Both the position numbers and the translations under genes were made by a program. From positions 806,001-870,000 of the forward strand of contig NZ_BCQT01000006.1 in NCBI RefSeq assembly GCF_001552215.1: 64,000 bases of DNA, in the 5' to 3' direction. How positions within the stretch are numbered: position 1 is the stretch's first letter; each line of letters begins with the position of its first letter. This DNA comes from Actinomadura macra NBRC 14102. Its GTDB lineage: Bacteria; Actinomycetota; Actinomycetes; Streptosporangiales; Streptosporangiaceae. The notes under the pieces were generated by a model. That model had not been told where the DNA came from and searched no databases. It worked only from the letters and a program-made list of their open reading frames with translations. This document shows, one piece after another, positions 15,800 to 25,183 of this stretch.

Positions 15800-16923
15800 G
15801 CGGCGCTCTTCGCGCGCCGCTCGGACGTCCCGTAGACGACGGCCCGGTAGTGGCCCATCAGCTCGCCGCAGACCGTCTCCCAGTCACGCCCCCGCACGGA
15901 CTCCACCGCCTGGACGGACATGCGCCGCCGCATCCCGACATCGTCGACGAGCGTGTGGACGGCCGCTCGCAGCTCGCCCCCGTCGTCTGGCGCGTACAGC
16001 AGCCCGTTCGCGCCCGGACGGACGAGATCCAGGGGACCGCCCGCGGCGGCCGCGACCACCGGCACGCCCGAGGCGAGCCCTTCCTGCACGGCCTGGCAGA
16101 ACGTGTCGTCCGCGCCCGTGTGCACGAACACGTCGAACGAGGCGACCAGCTCCGACAGTTCCGTCCCGGTGCGGAACCCGGTGAACACCGCGTCCGGCAT
16201 GCGGCGGCGCAACCGTTCCTCCTCCGGGCCGTCACCGACGACCACCACCTGCGCGCCGGGAACGCCGACCAGCCGGGTGAGCATCTCCGGGCGCTTCTCG
16301 GCGGCGAGCCGGCCGACGTACCCGACGATCGCGCGGCCGTCCGGTGACAGGCGCGCGCGCAGCGACTCCGACCGGTGGGACGGGTGGAAGCGGCGCCGGT
16401 CCACGCCCCGGCCCCAGTACGCCAGCCGGGGGACGCCGCGCCGTTCCAGCTCCGCCAGCACCGGCGACGACGGCGCGAGCGTCCGGTCGGCGCGGCCGTG
16501 CAGGCGGCGCAGCCACCACCAGATCGGCGGGTCGGTGCCGCGCAGGCCGTACCGGCGCGCGAACCCGGCGACGTCGGTCTGGAACACCGCGACCGTGGAG
16601 ACGTCCAGGCGACGCGCGGCGGCGAGCCCGGACGCGCCGAGCACCAGCGGCGACGCGAGGTGGACGATGTCGGGCCCGAAGTTCCGCAGCGCCGCGGTGA
16701 CGCGCCGGGTCGGCACTCCCACGGAGAACGTCGGGTAGAACGGCAGGGCGATGCCCCGGACGGGCTCCACCGGCGCACCGGCGTGCGAGTCCGGCGCGGG
16801 CCCGGGGGCGATCACCAGGGCCTCGTGCCCGTGGGCGGCGAGGTATTCGAGTACGCGGCACACCGAGCCTGTGACCCCGTTCACGCGGGGGAGGAACGAC
16901 TCGGTCACGATGGCGACCTTCAC
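15796..16923 (-). CDS. glycosyltransferase family 4, phosphatidylinositol-mannosyltransferase-like
   Basis: A 375-residue GT-B enzyme. It opens with VKVAIVTESFLPRVNGVTGSVCRVLEYL, the N-terminal block of MgtA/PimB-like GT4 enzymes, then DIVHLASPLVLGASGLAAAR, GRGVDRRRFHPSHRS, IVGYVGRLAAEKRPEML, VVVGDGPEEERLRRRMP and the donor-site DTFCQAVQEGLASGVPVVAAAAGGP. I chose GTG 16923, where homologues begin; ATG 16953 upstream would add ten residues. It is the first gene of the GT4-DUF2334-GT4 operon. Upstream (16977-17010) the arms GAGGCGA and TCGCCTC, 20 nt apart, might be an operator. Confidence 0.9.
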   Translation of the reverse strand: MKVAIVTESFLPRVNGVTGSVCRVLEYLAAHGHEALVIAPGPAPDSHAGAPVEPVRGIALPFYPTFSVGVPTRRVTAALRNFGPDIVHLASPLVLGASGLAAARRLDVSTVAVFQTDVAGFARRYGLRGTDPPIWWWLRRLHGRADRTLAPSSPVLAELERRGVPRLAYWGRGVDRRRFHPSHRSESLRARLSPDGRAIVGYVGRLAAEKRPEMLTRLVGVPGAQVVVVGDGPEEERLRRRMPDAVFTGFRTGTELSELVASFDVFVHTGADDTFCQAVQEGLASGVPVVAAAAGGPLDLVRPGANGLLYAPDDGGELRAAVHTLVDDVGMRRRMSVQAVESVRGRDWETVCGELMGHYRAVVYGTSERRAKSAA

Positions 16924-17056
16924 GGCCGGAAGGTTCTCCCTGGTGCGCGACATTCCCGCCGCGCCCTGACACCCGCGAGGCGAACATCACAAGAACGTAA
17001 AAGTCGCCTCAGTGATCACACCGTCGCGCAGCGCCGCCGGAGCCCCGTGACCGGCG

Positions 17057-17464
17057 CTAGGCGCGGCGCCACTCCGGGGTCTCGTCCGCGTCGTGGACGC
17101 GGTAGTCGGGGGCGCCTTCGAGCGCCCTCTCCTCCCCGCCCGGCGTGTAGGTGACGATCAGCCGAAGCGGCCGCCACGTCGCGTTGTACGTCGAGTGCCA
17201 GGCGCCCTTCGGGATGTGGACGGCGTCGCCCTCCCGGATCGTGAACGGCTCCCCGTCGTCCACCATCTGGGTCGCCTCACCGGAGATCACATAGATGACC
17301 TCCTCGGCGCCCGGATGGTGGTGCCGGGCGTGCCCCTTGCCGGGATTGACGATGACCTCGCCGAGCGTGCTGGACGCGCCGGGCACGGCGGACGGGGTGA
17401 CGAACCACTTGATCGACCCCCAGTCGAAGGTCATCGTGGCCACGTCGCCAGGGGTCAGCAGCAT
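17057..17464 (-). CDS. cupin-domain protein
   Basis: A 135-residue single-domain cupin. Motif 1 is NPGKGHARHHHPGAEEVIYVISGE (His-rich with Glu ligand) and motif 2 is IREGDAVHIPKGAWHSTYNAT, so a metal site with three His and one Glu seems intact. The start abuts the stop of the PEP-hydrolase-like gene (ATG at 17462-17464, stop at 17465), so it is the third gene of the Tm-1-like operon. It may be an isomerase, dioxygenase or ligand sensor; nothing in the sequence decides. Confidence 0.88.
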   Translation of the reverse strand: MLLTPGDVATMTFDWGSIKWFVTPSAVPGASSTLGEVIVNPGKGHARHHHPGAEEVIYVISGEATQMVDDGEPFTIREGDAVHIPKGAWHSTYNATWRPLRLIVTYTPGGEERALEGAPDYRVHDADETPEWRRA

Positions 17465-18286
17465 CTACAGCTCCAGGTTCTTGAAGGCGGCCACCTGCGC
17501 GGTGATGGCCCGCTCGGTCGGCAGCCGTTCGACCGAGGACGCGCCGAAGAAGCCCACCACGCCCCGCGTCCGGGCGAGCACGTACGCGGCGTCGTCCGGC
17601 TCGGCGATGGGACCGCCGTGGCACAGCACGAGCACGTCCGGGCGCACCGCGTGCGCCGCGTCACCCATGGCCTGGACGCGGTCGACCGCCTCGTCGAGCG
17701 TCAGGGCCGTGCCCGCGCCGATGCTGCCCTTGGTGGTGAGCCCGACGTGCGGGACGAGGACGTCCGCGCCCGCCTCGGCCATCGCCCGCGCCTGCTCCTC
17801 GTCGAACACGTACGGGGCGGTGACGAGGTCGCGCTCGTGGGCGAGCCGCACCATCTCCACCTCCAGGTCGAAGCCCATGCCGGTCTCTTCGAGATTCTGC
17901 CGGAACACCCCGTCGTACAGCCCGACCGTGGGGAAGTTCTGGACGCCCGCGAAACCCATCGCCTTGAGCTGGTCAAGGAAGACGGGCATCACGCGGAACG
18001 GGTCCGTCCCGCATACTCCGGCCAGGACGGGGGTGTCCCGCACGACCGGCAGCACCTCGGACGCCATCTCCACCACGATCTGGTTCGCGTCCCCGTACGG
18101 CAGCAGCCCCGCCAGCGATCCCCGGCCCGCCATCCGGTACCGGCCCGAGTTGTAGATGATGATCAGGTCGACGCCGCCGTCCTCCGCGCACTTGGCGGAC
18201 AGCCCGGTGCCCGCCCCCGCGCCGATGACCGGTCTGCCCGCGGTCCCCGCGGCCCGCAGCCGCTCCAGCACCGTCCGACGGTTCAC
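17465..18286 (-). CDS. phosphoenolpyruvate hydrolase-like TIM-barrel protein
   Basis: A 273-residue protein of the family annotated as PEP-hydrolase or TIM-barrel signal-transduction protein, which forms the C-terminal half of plant Tm-1. Visible blocks: [86 protein letters not shown] and [19 protein letters not shown] 18286 overlaps the stop of the Tm-1-like gene (GTGA) after GGGGGGAG. Operon position suggests the two proteins act on the same substrate or form a complex. Confidence 0.88.
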   Translation of the reverse strand: MNRRTVLERLRAAGTAGRPVIGAGAGTGLSAKCAEDGGVDLIIIYNSGRYRMAGRGSLAGLLPYGDANQIVVEMASEVLPVVRDTPVLAGVCGTDPFRVMPVFLDQLKAMGFAGVQNFPTVGLYDGVFRQNLEETGMGFDLEVEMVRLAHERDLVTAPYVFDEEQARAMAEAGADVLVPHVGLTTKGSIGAGTALTLDEAVDRVQAMGDAAHAVRPDVLVLCHGGPIAEPDDAAYVLARTRGVVGFFGASSVERLPTERAITAQVAAFKNLEL

Positions 18287-19503
18287 CGTGCTCCCCCCGA
18301 GATCATCTCGTGCAGCCGCGCGGCCATCGCCCGGCCGAACTCCGGATCGTTGACGTGCAGGTCGAGCCGCTTGCCCGGGACGGCCCGCAGTGCCTCGAAG
18401 CACGCCGCGTCGGCCGTCGCGTCCTGGAACGGCATGCCCGGCGCGTCTAGCGCCGACACACCGCGCAGCGGGACGAACAGCTCGGCCGGCCCCGTCGCGG
18501 CCGCCAGCTTGGCGGCCACGCGGCGGCCCAGCTCGGCCATCTCCTCCGCCGTCGTCCGCATCAGCGTGACGGTCGGGTTGTGGACGTAGAGAGTGCGGTC
18601 CTCGAACCGTTCCGGGACGGTGTCGCGCGGTCCGAAGTTCACCATGTCGAGTGCCCCGGGCGCCACGACCTGCGGCACTCCGCGCCGGCCGGCCGCCGTG
18701 AGCCGGTCCGGTCCGGCCGACAGCACTCCGCCGACCAGGTCGTCGGCCAGCTCCGTCGTGGTCAGGTCCAGCACGCCCGCCAGGAGCCCGTCCCCGGCGA
18801 GACCCTCCAGCGCCCGCCCACCCGCGCCGGTCGCGTGGAAGACCAGCACCTCGTACCCGAGTTCCTCCAGCCGCTCCCGCGCCGCGTCCACCGCCGGGGT
18901 GGTGACCCCGAACATCGACGCCCCGACCAGCGGACGCCCGTCCTCCGTCGCCGGCCGAGCCCCGTGCGCCCTGGCCATCCCGGCCGCCGCGGCGGCGGCG
19001 TTCCCGAGGATCAGCCGTGACACCCGGTTGACGCCGGCGATGTCGACGACGCTGTAGGTCATCGTCACGTCCCTGGCGCCCACGTACGGCGCGACGTCCC
19101 CGGCCGCCATCGTCGACACGATCACCTTGGGCAGCCCGATCGGCAGGTCCCGGACGGCCCGTGCCGCGATCGAGGACCCGCCGCTCCCGCCCACCGCGAG
19201 GACGGCGTCCACCCGTCCCTCGCCGAGCAGACCGGCGAGGACCACCGCGGCGCCCTCCCCCATCGCGGTGACCGCCGCGCCGCGGTCCGCCGCGCCGCGC
19301 AGCGCCTCCAGAGAGGTGCCCCCGGCTCGCGCCACCTGCTCGGCGGACACGTCCGCCCCGGTCTCGGACGTCGTGGCCCCGGACACCCCGACGCCCACAT
19401 CGACCAGCACGACGTCACAGCCCAGCTCCCGGACGCGCGCACGGAGCCACGCGTACTCCGGTCCCTTCGTGTCGAGCGTCCCCACCAGCACGACCGTGGC
19501 CAT
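18283..19503 (-). CDS. Tm-1-like ATP-binding protein (UPF0261)
   Basis: A 406-residue protein of the UPF0261/Tm-1-like family. Seen in order: [68 protein letters not shown], the nucleotide-associated core of the family, [62 protein letters not shown], and C-terminal [18 protein letters not shown]. In plants the same domain binds ATP and blocks tobamovirus replication; bacterial function is not established. ATG 19503 follows GGGAGGGG; a TTG at 19509 is less likely. First gene of an operon with the PEP-hydrolase-like and cupin genes. Confidence 0.9.
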   Translation of the reverse strand: MATVVLVGTLDTKGPEYAWLRARVRELGCDVVLVDVGVGVSGATTSETGADVSAEQVARAGGTSLEALRGAADRGAAVTAMGEGAAVVLAGLLGEGRVDAVLAVGGSGGSSIAARAVRDLPIGLPKVIVSTMAAGDVAPYVGARDVTMTYSVVDIAGVNRVSRLILGNAAAAAAGMARAHGARPATEDGRPLVGASMFGVTTPAVDAARERLEELGYEVLVFHATGAGGRALEGLAGDGLLAGVLDLTTTELADDLVGGVLSAGPDRLTAAGRRGVPQVVAPGALDMVNFGPRDTVPERFEDRTLYVHNPTVTLMRTTAEEMAELGRRVAAKLAAATGPAELFVPLRGVSALDAPGMPFQDATADAACFEALRAVPGKRLDLHVNDPEFGRAMAARLHEMISGGAR

Positions 19504-19617
19504 CGGCAACCCCCTCCCGCCTTGAATCCGCCCGCCTTGAATCCAGCCGCCTCGAACCGGCTCCCGGCGGTTATGCCCCGCCTCCCCGTGATCATCTCGC
19601 GGGGGCGCCGCGGGGCG

Positions 19618-19712
19618 TCAGCCTGCCGGGACGGGAGCCTCGCCGATGGCGCCGTCCTCCAGGCTCAGGACGCGGTCGGCCCCGGAGAGCAGGGCGGTGA
19701 CGGTCGAGACCG
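19618..19712 (-). pseudogene. ABC transporter ATPase, C-terminal remnant
   Basis: The complement reads VSTVTALLSGADRVLSLEDG followed by AIGEAPVPAG and a stop. This is the usual end of an exporter-type ABC ATPase (the region after the H-loop His: A-D-R-V-x-x-L-E-D-G). It is preceded by unrelated AT-richer sequence, so only about 31 codons survive. The rest of 19504-19847 shows no gene: the right half (19713-19847) is AT-richer and probably holds the methyltransferase promoter. Confidence 0.5.
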
Positions 19713-19847
19713 CCCGATCTTTCTTTTACTTTTCGCAACATTTCACTGTTTGGCCGGTGCGATTTCCGTGACGAGTTCCTCACCGTTCGAGAGTGGCCCG
19801 CCGATTCCGCGGGGTACAGGGGGAGCAGGACAAGGGAAAGAGCAGAG

Positions 19848-20663
19848 GTGTCACCCGTGGCCGACGAGACCCCCGCGCCCGACTCGCCCGTGATCGACAC
19901 GACCGTCCCGCACTCGGCCCGGATCTGGAACTACTGGCTGGGCGGCAAGGACAACTACCCCGTCGACCGGGCCGCCGGCGATCAGTACGTCGACGTGTTC
20001 CCCGGGATCGTCGACATCGCGTGCAGCGGGCGGGCCTTCCTCGCGCGGGCCGTCCGGTTTCTGGCGGGCGAGGCCGGCGTCCGGCAGTTCCTCGACTGCG
20101 GGACGGGACTGCCCACCGCCGACAACACCCACGAGGTCGCCCAGCGGGCCGCACCGGCGTCCCACATCGTGTACGTCGACAACGACCCGCTCGTGTTGTC
20201 CCATGCGCAGGCCCTGCTCACGAGCTCGGCCGAAGGCGCCACCAGCTACGTCGAGGCCGACCTGCACGACCCCGAGAGGATCCTGGACCTGGCGGCCACC
20301 GAGCTCGACTTCGGCGAGCCCGTCGCGCTGCTGCTGATGGGCGTGCTGGGGCACATGGGCGATCACAAGGAGGCGCTCGGAATCGTCCGGCACCTGGGCG
20401 GGGCGCTCCCGTCCGGCGGCTATCTCGCGCTGTACGACGACACCGACACCGACGAGGCGCACAACCGGGCGCAGCGGGACTACGACGACACCGGCGCCGT
20501 CCCGTACCGGCTCCGGCCGCCCGAGCAGATCATCGCCTACTTCGACGACTTCGACGTGGTCGCGCCCGGCGTCGTGCCGTGCGAGGAGTGGCGGCCCGAA
20601 CCGGACCAGGGCGGCCCGCCCAGGCGGACGTCCACCCTGTGCGGAGTGGGCCGCAAGCCCTGA
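19848..20663 (+). CDS. SAM-dependent methyltransferase, DUF574 (PF04672) family
   Basis: A 271-residue protein of the S-adenosyl methyltransferase family abundant in Streptomyces and relatives. Diagnostic blocks: PHSARIWNYWLGGKDNYPVDRAAGDQ, FLARAVRFLAGEAGVRQFLDCGTGLPTADNTHEVAQ (SAM-binding), IVYVDNDPLVLSHAQALL, ADLHDPERIL, and terminal VVAPGVVPCEEWRPEP. The natural substrate is unknown. GTG 19848 is used here; GTG 19857 is almost equally placed behind AGAGGTG. It faces the alpha/beta hydrolase gene tail-to-tail with 14 nt between stops. Confidence 0.92.
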   Translation: MSPVADETPAPDSPVIDTTVPHSARIWNYWLGGKDNYPVDRAAGDQYVDVFPGIVDIACSGRAFLARAVRFLAGEAGVRQFLDCGTGLPTADNTHEVAQRAAPASHIVYVDNDPLVLSHAQALLTSSAEGATSYVEADLHDPERILDLAATELDFGEPVALLLMGVLGHMGDHKEALGIVRHLGGALPSGGYLALYDDTDTDEAHNRAQRDYDDTGAVPYRLRPPEQIIAYFDDFDVVAPGVVPCEEWRPEPDQGGPPRRTSTLCGVGRKP

Positions 20664-20677
20664 GCGGGCCGCGGACC

Positions 20678-21943
20678 TTAGGCGTCGCCGCGCACGAGCG
20701 CGATCAGCCGGTCCAGCACCCTGGCGTCGGCCGACAGCCCGTTGTGGGCGTACTCGCTGGTCACCCAGGTGCGGAGGCCCGGGATCGCGGCCGCCGTCGC
20801 CAGCGACATGTCCCGGTCGACGTACATGTCGTCGTGGTAGACGGCGGCGGCCACCGGAACGGTGTTGGCCGCGAGCCGCGCCGCGTCGTACAGCGCCGGC
20901 CACTCGGACGCGGCGAGCACCTCCGCGCACTCCCGCAGCGGCGCCAGCGCCGGGTCCTCATCGAACATCCACGGATGGATCGTCTCGCCCAGGAAACGGA
21001 ACGGGTCGGCCTGCGGGGCGAACTCGGGGAGCTCCCCGAGCACGCGGTCCGCCGACCAGCCGGACGACATCCCGTCGCACAGGCACGCCTCGTGGACGAG
21101 CGCGTAGAGCGGCTGCCCGGCGAACGACACGGCGTCGCCCACCCCGTGCAGGAACGTGTCGGACAGGCGCCCGTCCGGGAGGAACGCCTCCTCCAGCAGG
21201 TAGTGCAGATCGTGAAAACGGGCAGAGTGACCCAGGTCGATGCCGACGCCCTGGAAGCGGCGCGGGGTCAGCCGCTCCCCCGTCGGGAGCCGCTCATCGG
21301 TCCGTTCCAGGTGCACGGCGACGCGGCGCGCCACGTCCTGATCGCCGGGGTAGCACGCGAAGTACCGCTCGTTCGCCGCGGCGATCCTGCGATACGACGC
21401 CCGGTACCACTCGTCCGGGGTGGCGGTGAGGCTGGGCAGCCCGCCGGTGATGAACACCTCGCTCAGCCCTTCGGACGCGGACGACAGGTACGTCACCGCG
21501 CAGAAGCCGCCGAAGCTCTGCCCGAGGACGCTCCACGGGCGGTCCCCGGCCAGGTGCCGGCGCAGCAGCTCGGCGTCCCGGACGATGGAGTCGGCACGGA
21601 AGCGGCGCAGGTAGGCCGCCGCCTCCCGCGGATCCGCCGGGAGCGTCTGCCGGTTCGCGGGCGTGCTGCGGCCGGTGCCGCGCTGATCGAGCAGCAGCAC
21701 CCGGTAATCGCGCAGAGCCCGCCCCAGCCAGGCCGCCGTGCCCGCGCCCGGACGCACCGCCTTGTAGCCCGGCCCGCCCTGGAGGAAGAGCAGCCACGGC
21801 AGGTCCGCGTCCTCCCTTCCGGGCGCGACGACCTCGCGCGCATAGATCCGCACGGACGGCCCGTCCGGCGCCGCGTGGTCCAGCGGGACGTCCAGGAAGT
21901 GATCGGTGCAGACGAGGCCGGGGCGGCGGAAAGAGATCGGCAT
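20678..21943 (-). CDS. alpha/beta hydrolase, proline-iminopeptidase-like (S33)
   Basis: A 421-residue serine hydrolase. It has LPWLLFLQGGPGYKAV (oxyanion HGGPG-type motif, here QGGPG), RVLLLDQRGTGRSTPA, the nucleophile elbow LGQSFGGFCAVTYLS and, near the end, SEYAHNGLS supplying the catalytic His. This layout matches proline iminopeptidase-like peptidases of about 420 residues in actinobacteria. No signal peptide is seen. ATG 21943 lies 7 nt after the stop of the BTAD regulator on the same strand, so both may be transcribed together; extension upstream would overlap that gene. Confidence 0.88.
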   Translation of the reverse strand: MPISFRRPGLVCTDHFLDVPLDHAAPDGPSVRIYAREVVAPGREDADLPWLLFLQGGPGYKAVRPGAGTAAWLGRALRDYRVLLLDQRGTGRSTPANRQTLPADPREAAAYLRRFRADSIVRDAELLRRHLAGDRPWSVLGQSFGGFCAVTYLSSASEGLSEVFITGGLPSLTATPDEWYRASYRRIAAANERYFACYPGDQDVARRVAVHLERTDERLPTGERLTPRRFQGVGIDLGHSARFHDLHYLLEEAFLPDGRLSDTFLHGVGDAVSFAGQPLYALVHEACLCDGMSSGWSADRVLGELPEFAPQADPFRFLGETIHPWMFDEDPALAPLRECAEVLAASEWPALYDAARLAANTVPVAAAVYHDDMYVDRDMSLATAAAIPGLRTWVTSEYAHNGLSADARVLDRLIALVRGDA

Positions 21944-21950
21944 GCTCCCA

Positions 21951-24900
21951 CTATCGAGGTCGGAGACGGTCCAGGAAATCCCGGGGGGCCAGGGCGGCGC
22001 CCGTGACCGCCGCCGCGGCCAGCTTCTCGGCGCCCAGTGCCGCCCGGACCCGGCCGGTGACACGGTCGATGTCGGCCCGCTCGGCGGGCCCGGGACGCAG
22101 CCCCGACCCCGCCCGGACCTCGGCCGCCTTGCCGAGCAGCTCCGCCGCGTCCTCGTGCCGGCCGTCCAGGCTCAGCGCGGCCGCCAGCCCCTCCAGCGAG
22201 AACACCAGGTCGCGGGGCGCCTCCAGGATGATCGCGGTTTCCAGCGCGTCGCGCTGGAACGCCAGCGCCGCCCCCGCGTCCCCGCGTGCCTCGGCGACGT
22301 GGCCGAGCCCGGTCTGGATCAACGGCAGGTACAGCGGCGGGAACTCCGTCGGCGGGACGCCCTTGAGCAGCCGGGTCAGCCGCTCCTCCGCGTCGTCCAG
22401 CCGCCCGTCCCGCAGCGCCGACAGCGCGAGGACGATCTCGGCGAACGTCACCGCCTGCGCGTGCCCCTGCTCCGCGGCGATCCGCAGCGCCCGACCCGCC
22501 AGCCGGCGCGCCTCCCCCTGCTCGCCGCGCAGATGCGCGACCCAGCCGCGCCACGCCAACCGGACGGCGACGTCCGGCCACAGGTGCAGCTCCTCGGCCA
22601 TCCGCTGCGCGTCGCCGTGCAGCCGGTCGGCGCGGTCGTAGTCGGCGGTCAGCTCCGCCATCCCGCCCAGCCATTCCATCGCCAGCGACCGCCCCCACCG
22701 GTCGCCGAGATCGCCGAACAGCGCGGCCGCCCGCTCGGCGTCACGCTCCAGAGCCGCCGGATCGCCGTGGGCGTGCGCCTGCTTGGCCCGCAGCATCAGC
22801 GCCGCCGCCTCGCCCCACCGGTCACCCGACGCGCGGAACGCCGCGAGCGCCTCCGCCACGACGACCGCGCTCGCCGCGACGTCGTCCGCCTCGAAACCGG
22901 CGAAGGACAGGAACCAGCGCGCCCAGGCGGCGAGGGCGGGATCGCCGGCCTCATCGGCGATCCGGAGCGCCGCGTCCCGGCGGGCCGTCCAGTCCGGGTC
23001 GGCGCCGGCGAGCACCCCCAGCCCGGCCCGCCACACCACCGCCCGCGCCCGCGCGACGGACGCGCCACCGCCCACGGCGAGCGCCGCGTCCAACGACCGC
23101 AACGCCTCCGACAGCCGCCCGCGCAGGAACCAGTACCAGGCGAGCCCGCCCGCCATCCGCAACGCCGAACCCGCGTCCCCACCGCCCACGGCGGCGTCGA
23201 ACGCGGCGCGCAGGTTCGCGGTCTCGACGTCCAGGACGCGCAGCCACCGCGCCTGGTCGTGGCCGCGCAGCATCCCCTCCGCCCGCTCCGCCAGCCCCGC
23301 GTAGTACCGGACGTGCAGGTCACGAGCCCGATCGTGCTCGGCGGCCTCCCGCAGACGATCCGCGCTGTAGGCGGCGACCGACTCCAGCAGCCGGTAACGG
23401 GACCCCTCCCCCGCACGCTCCGACATGACCACCAGCGACCGGTCGACCAGCCGCGCGAGCAGGTCGAGGACCTCCACCTCCGAGACGTCCCCACCCGCGC
23501 AGACCACCTCCGCGGACTCCACCGCGCACCCGTCCGCGTGCACCGCCAGCCGCCGCAGCACGGCGCGCTCCGGCTCGGTCAGCAGATCCCAGCTCCAGTC
23601 GATCATCGCGGTGAGCGTCCGCTGCCGGGGCGGCGCGCCCCGATGCCCCGTCGCGAGGAGCCGGAACCGGTCGTCCAGGCGCGCGACGAGCCCCTCCACC
23701 CCCAGCGTGCGGACCCGGGTCGCGGCCAGCTCCAACGCGAGCGGGATGCCGTCGAGCCGGCGGCACAACACCGCGACCGCCGCCGCCGTCCCCTCGTCCA
23801 GCCGGAACCCCCGCGACGCCGCCTCCGCCCGCGCCACGAACAGCCGCACCGCGCCCGTCCGCGCCGCCGCCTCCGGGCCGTCCGACGGGCCGGGCACCTC
23901 CAGCGGAGGGACCGCCCAGACCACCTCGCCGGGCAGCCCGAGAGGCTCCCGGCTCGTCGCGAGGACCCGCAGGCCCGGAACCCGGCGCAGCAGCGACCCC
24001 GCCAGCTCCGCCGCCTGGTCGATCATGTGTTCGCAGTTGTCCAGGACGAGCAGCAGCCGGCGCGCCCCGAGCGCCGCCGCGAGCTGGTCGAGGGGCGTCC
24101 CCCGCTCCCCCGGGCGGTCCCGCACGTCCAGGATCGCCGTGACGGCCTCCGCCAGGTCGGGCACCGTCGAGCGCTCGATCCCGGCCAGCTCCGCCATCCA
24201 CACCCCGTCGGCGAACGCGTCCGCCAGCCCGTCCGCCGCCTCCACCGCGAGCCGGGTCTTACCGACCCCGCCCGGCCCGGTCAGCGTCACCAGCCGGTCG
24301 GTGCCGAGCCGGGCGCGGATCTCGGCGACCGCCCCGTCCCGTCCGATCAGCTCACCGGCCAGAACGGGCAGGTTCGACCGCGGCCCGTCCAACGCGGGGT
24401 CCTGCGTCAGGATCGCCTGGTGCAGGGCCACCAGCTCGGCACCCGGATCCAGGCCCAGCTCATCGGCGAGCAGCACCCGCAGCCGCTCGTAACTCTCCAA
24501 CGCCTCGTTCTGCCGCCCCGCCCGGTACAGCGCCCGCATATGCGCGGCCCGCAGCCGTTCCCGCAGCGGCTGCGCGGCGACCGCGTCCCCCAGCTCTCCG
24601 GCCAGCGCGCCGTGCTCACCCAGCGTGAGCCGCGCCTCAGCGTGCTCCTCCAGGGCCGTCCACCGCAGTTCCTCCAGCCGCGCCACGGCCGCCCGCGTGA
24701 ACGCCTCGTCCGCGAAGTCGGCGAACGCGTTCCCCCGCCACAGCCCCAGCGCCTCCCCCAGCAGCCCGGCCCTGGTCCGCGTGTCCCCGGCCCGGCGCGC
24801 CTCGTCCACCAGCCGCTGAAACCGTCGCGCGTCCACATCCTCGGCCGCCAGCAGATGCCCCGCCGGACGCGACGCCACCAGCGCCCGCGCCCCCGGCTCC

Positions 24901-25130
24901 GCGTCCTCCAGCACCCGCCGCAGCTGCGACACCTTCGCCGACAGCGCCCCCGCCGGGTTCCCCGGCAGCTCCTCGCCCCACAGATCGTCGATCAGCCGAT
25001 CCGCCGGAACGGGCCGTCCCTCGTGCACCAACAGATCGGCCAGCAGCGCCCGCACCTTCACCCCGGGCACGGGAACGAGCCCACCGTCATCGGTCCAGAC
25101 GGCGAGCGGCCCCAGCACCCCGAAACGCAT
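21951..25130 (-). CDS. BTAD/AfsR-like STAND regulator with TPR domain
   Basis: A 1059-residue signal-transduction ATPase. Residues 1-95 form a SARP-type winged helix (MRFGVLGPLAVW, GALSAKVSQLRRVLED, RPAGHLLAAEDVDARRF), residues about 95-245 the BTAD domain (ending DELGLDPGAELVALHQAIL), then an NB-ARC-like ATPase with P-loop LTGPGGVGKTRLAVEAAD and Walker B LLLVLDNCEHMID, followed by ATSREPLGLPGEVVW. The remaining about 400 residues are tetratricopeptide-like helices, likely the ligand sensor. ATG 25130 is where homologues start. It probably activates nearby genes, perhaps including the downstream hydrolase. Confidence 0.92.
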   Translation of the reverse strand: MRFGVLGPLAVWTDDGGLVPVPGVKVRALLADLLVHEGRPVPADRLIDDLWGEELPGNPAGALSAKVSQLRRVLEDAEPGARALVASRPAGHLLAAEDVDARRFQRLVDEARRAGDTRTRAGLLGEALGLWRGNAFADFADEAFTRAAVARLEELRWTALEEHAEARLTLGEHGALAGELGDAVAAQPLRERLRAAHMRALYRAGRQNEALESYERLRVLLADELGLDPGAELVALHQAILTQDPALDGPRSNLPVLAGELIGRDGAVAEIRARLGTDRLVTLTGPGGVGKTRLAVEAADGLADAFADGVWMAELAGIERSTVPDLAEAVTAILDVRDRPGERGTPLDQLAAALGARRLLLVLDNCEHMIDQAAELAGSLLRRVPGLRVLATSREPLGLPGEVVWAVPPLEVPGPSDGPEAAARTGAVRLFVARAEAASRGFRLDEGTAAAVAVLCRRLDGIPLALELAATRVRTLGVEGLVARLDDRFRLLATGHRGAPPRQRTLTAMIDWSWDLLTEPERAVLRRLAVHADGCAVESAEVVCAGGDVSEVEVLDLLARLVDRSLVVMSERAGEGSRYRLLESVAAYSADRLREAAEHDRARDLHVRYYAGLAERAEGMLRGHDQARWLRVLDVETANLRAAFDAAVGGGDAGSALRMAGGLAWYWFLRGRLSEALRSLDAALAVGGGASVARARAVVWRAGLGVLAGADPDWTARRDAALRIADEAGDPALAAWARWFLSFAGFEADDVAASAVVVAEALAAFRASGDRWGEAAALMLRAKQAHAHGDPAALERDAERAAALFGDLGDRWGRSLAMEWLGGMAELTADYDRADRLHGDAQRMAEELHLWPDVAVRLAWRGWVAHLRGEQGEARRLAGRALRIAAEQGHAQAVTFAEIVLALSALRDGRLDDAEERLTRLLKGVPPTEFPPLYLPLIQTGLGHVAEARGDAGAALAFQRDALETAIILEAPRDLVFSLEGLAAALSLDGRHEDAAELLGKAAEVRAGSGLRPGPAERADIDRVTGRVRAALGAEKLAAAAVTGAALAPRDFLDRLRPR

Positions 25131-25183
25131 GGCCGCACCATACGCGGACGGTAAGACACCGCAAAAAGGGTGCGGCATCCGCC

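Noticed and set aside
21906..25154. 1082-residue plus-strand ORF antisense to the BTAD regulator
   Set aside because: Composition is Pro/Arg/Gln-rich without domains; the opposite strand holds a full BTAD-ATPase-TPR protein.
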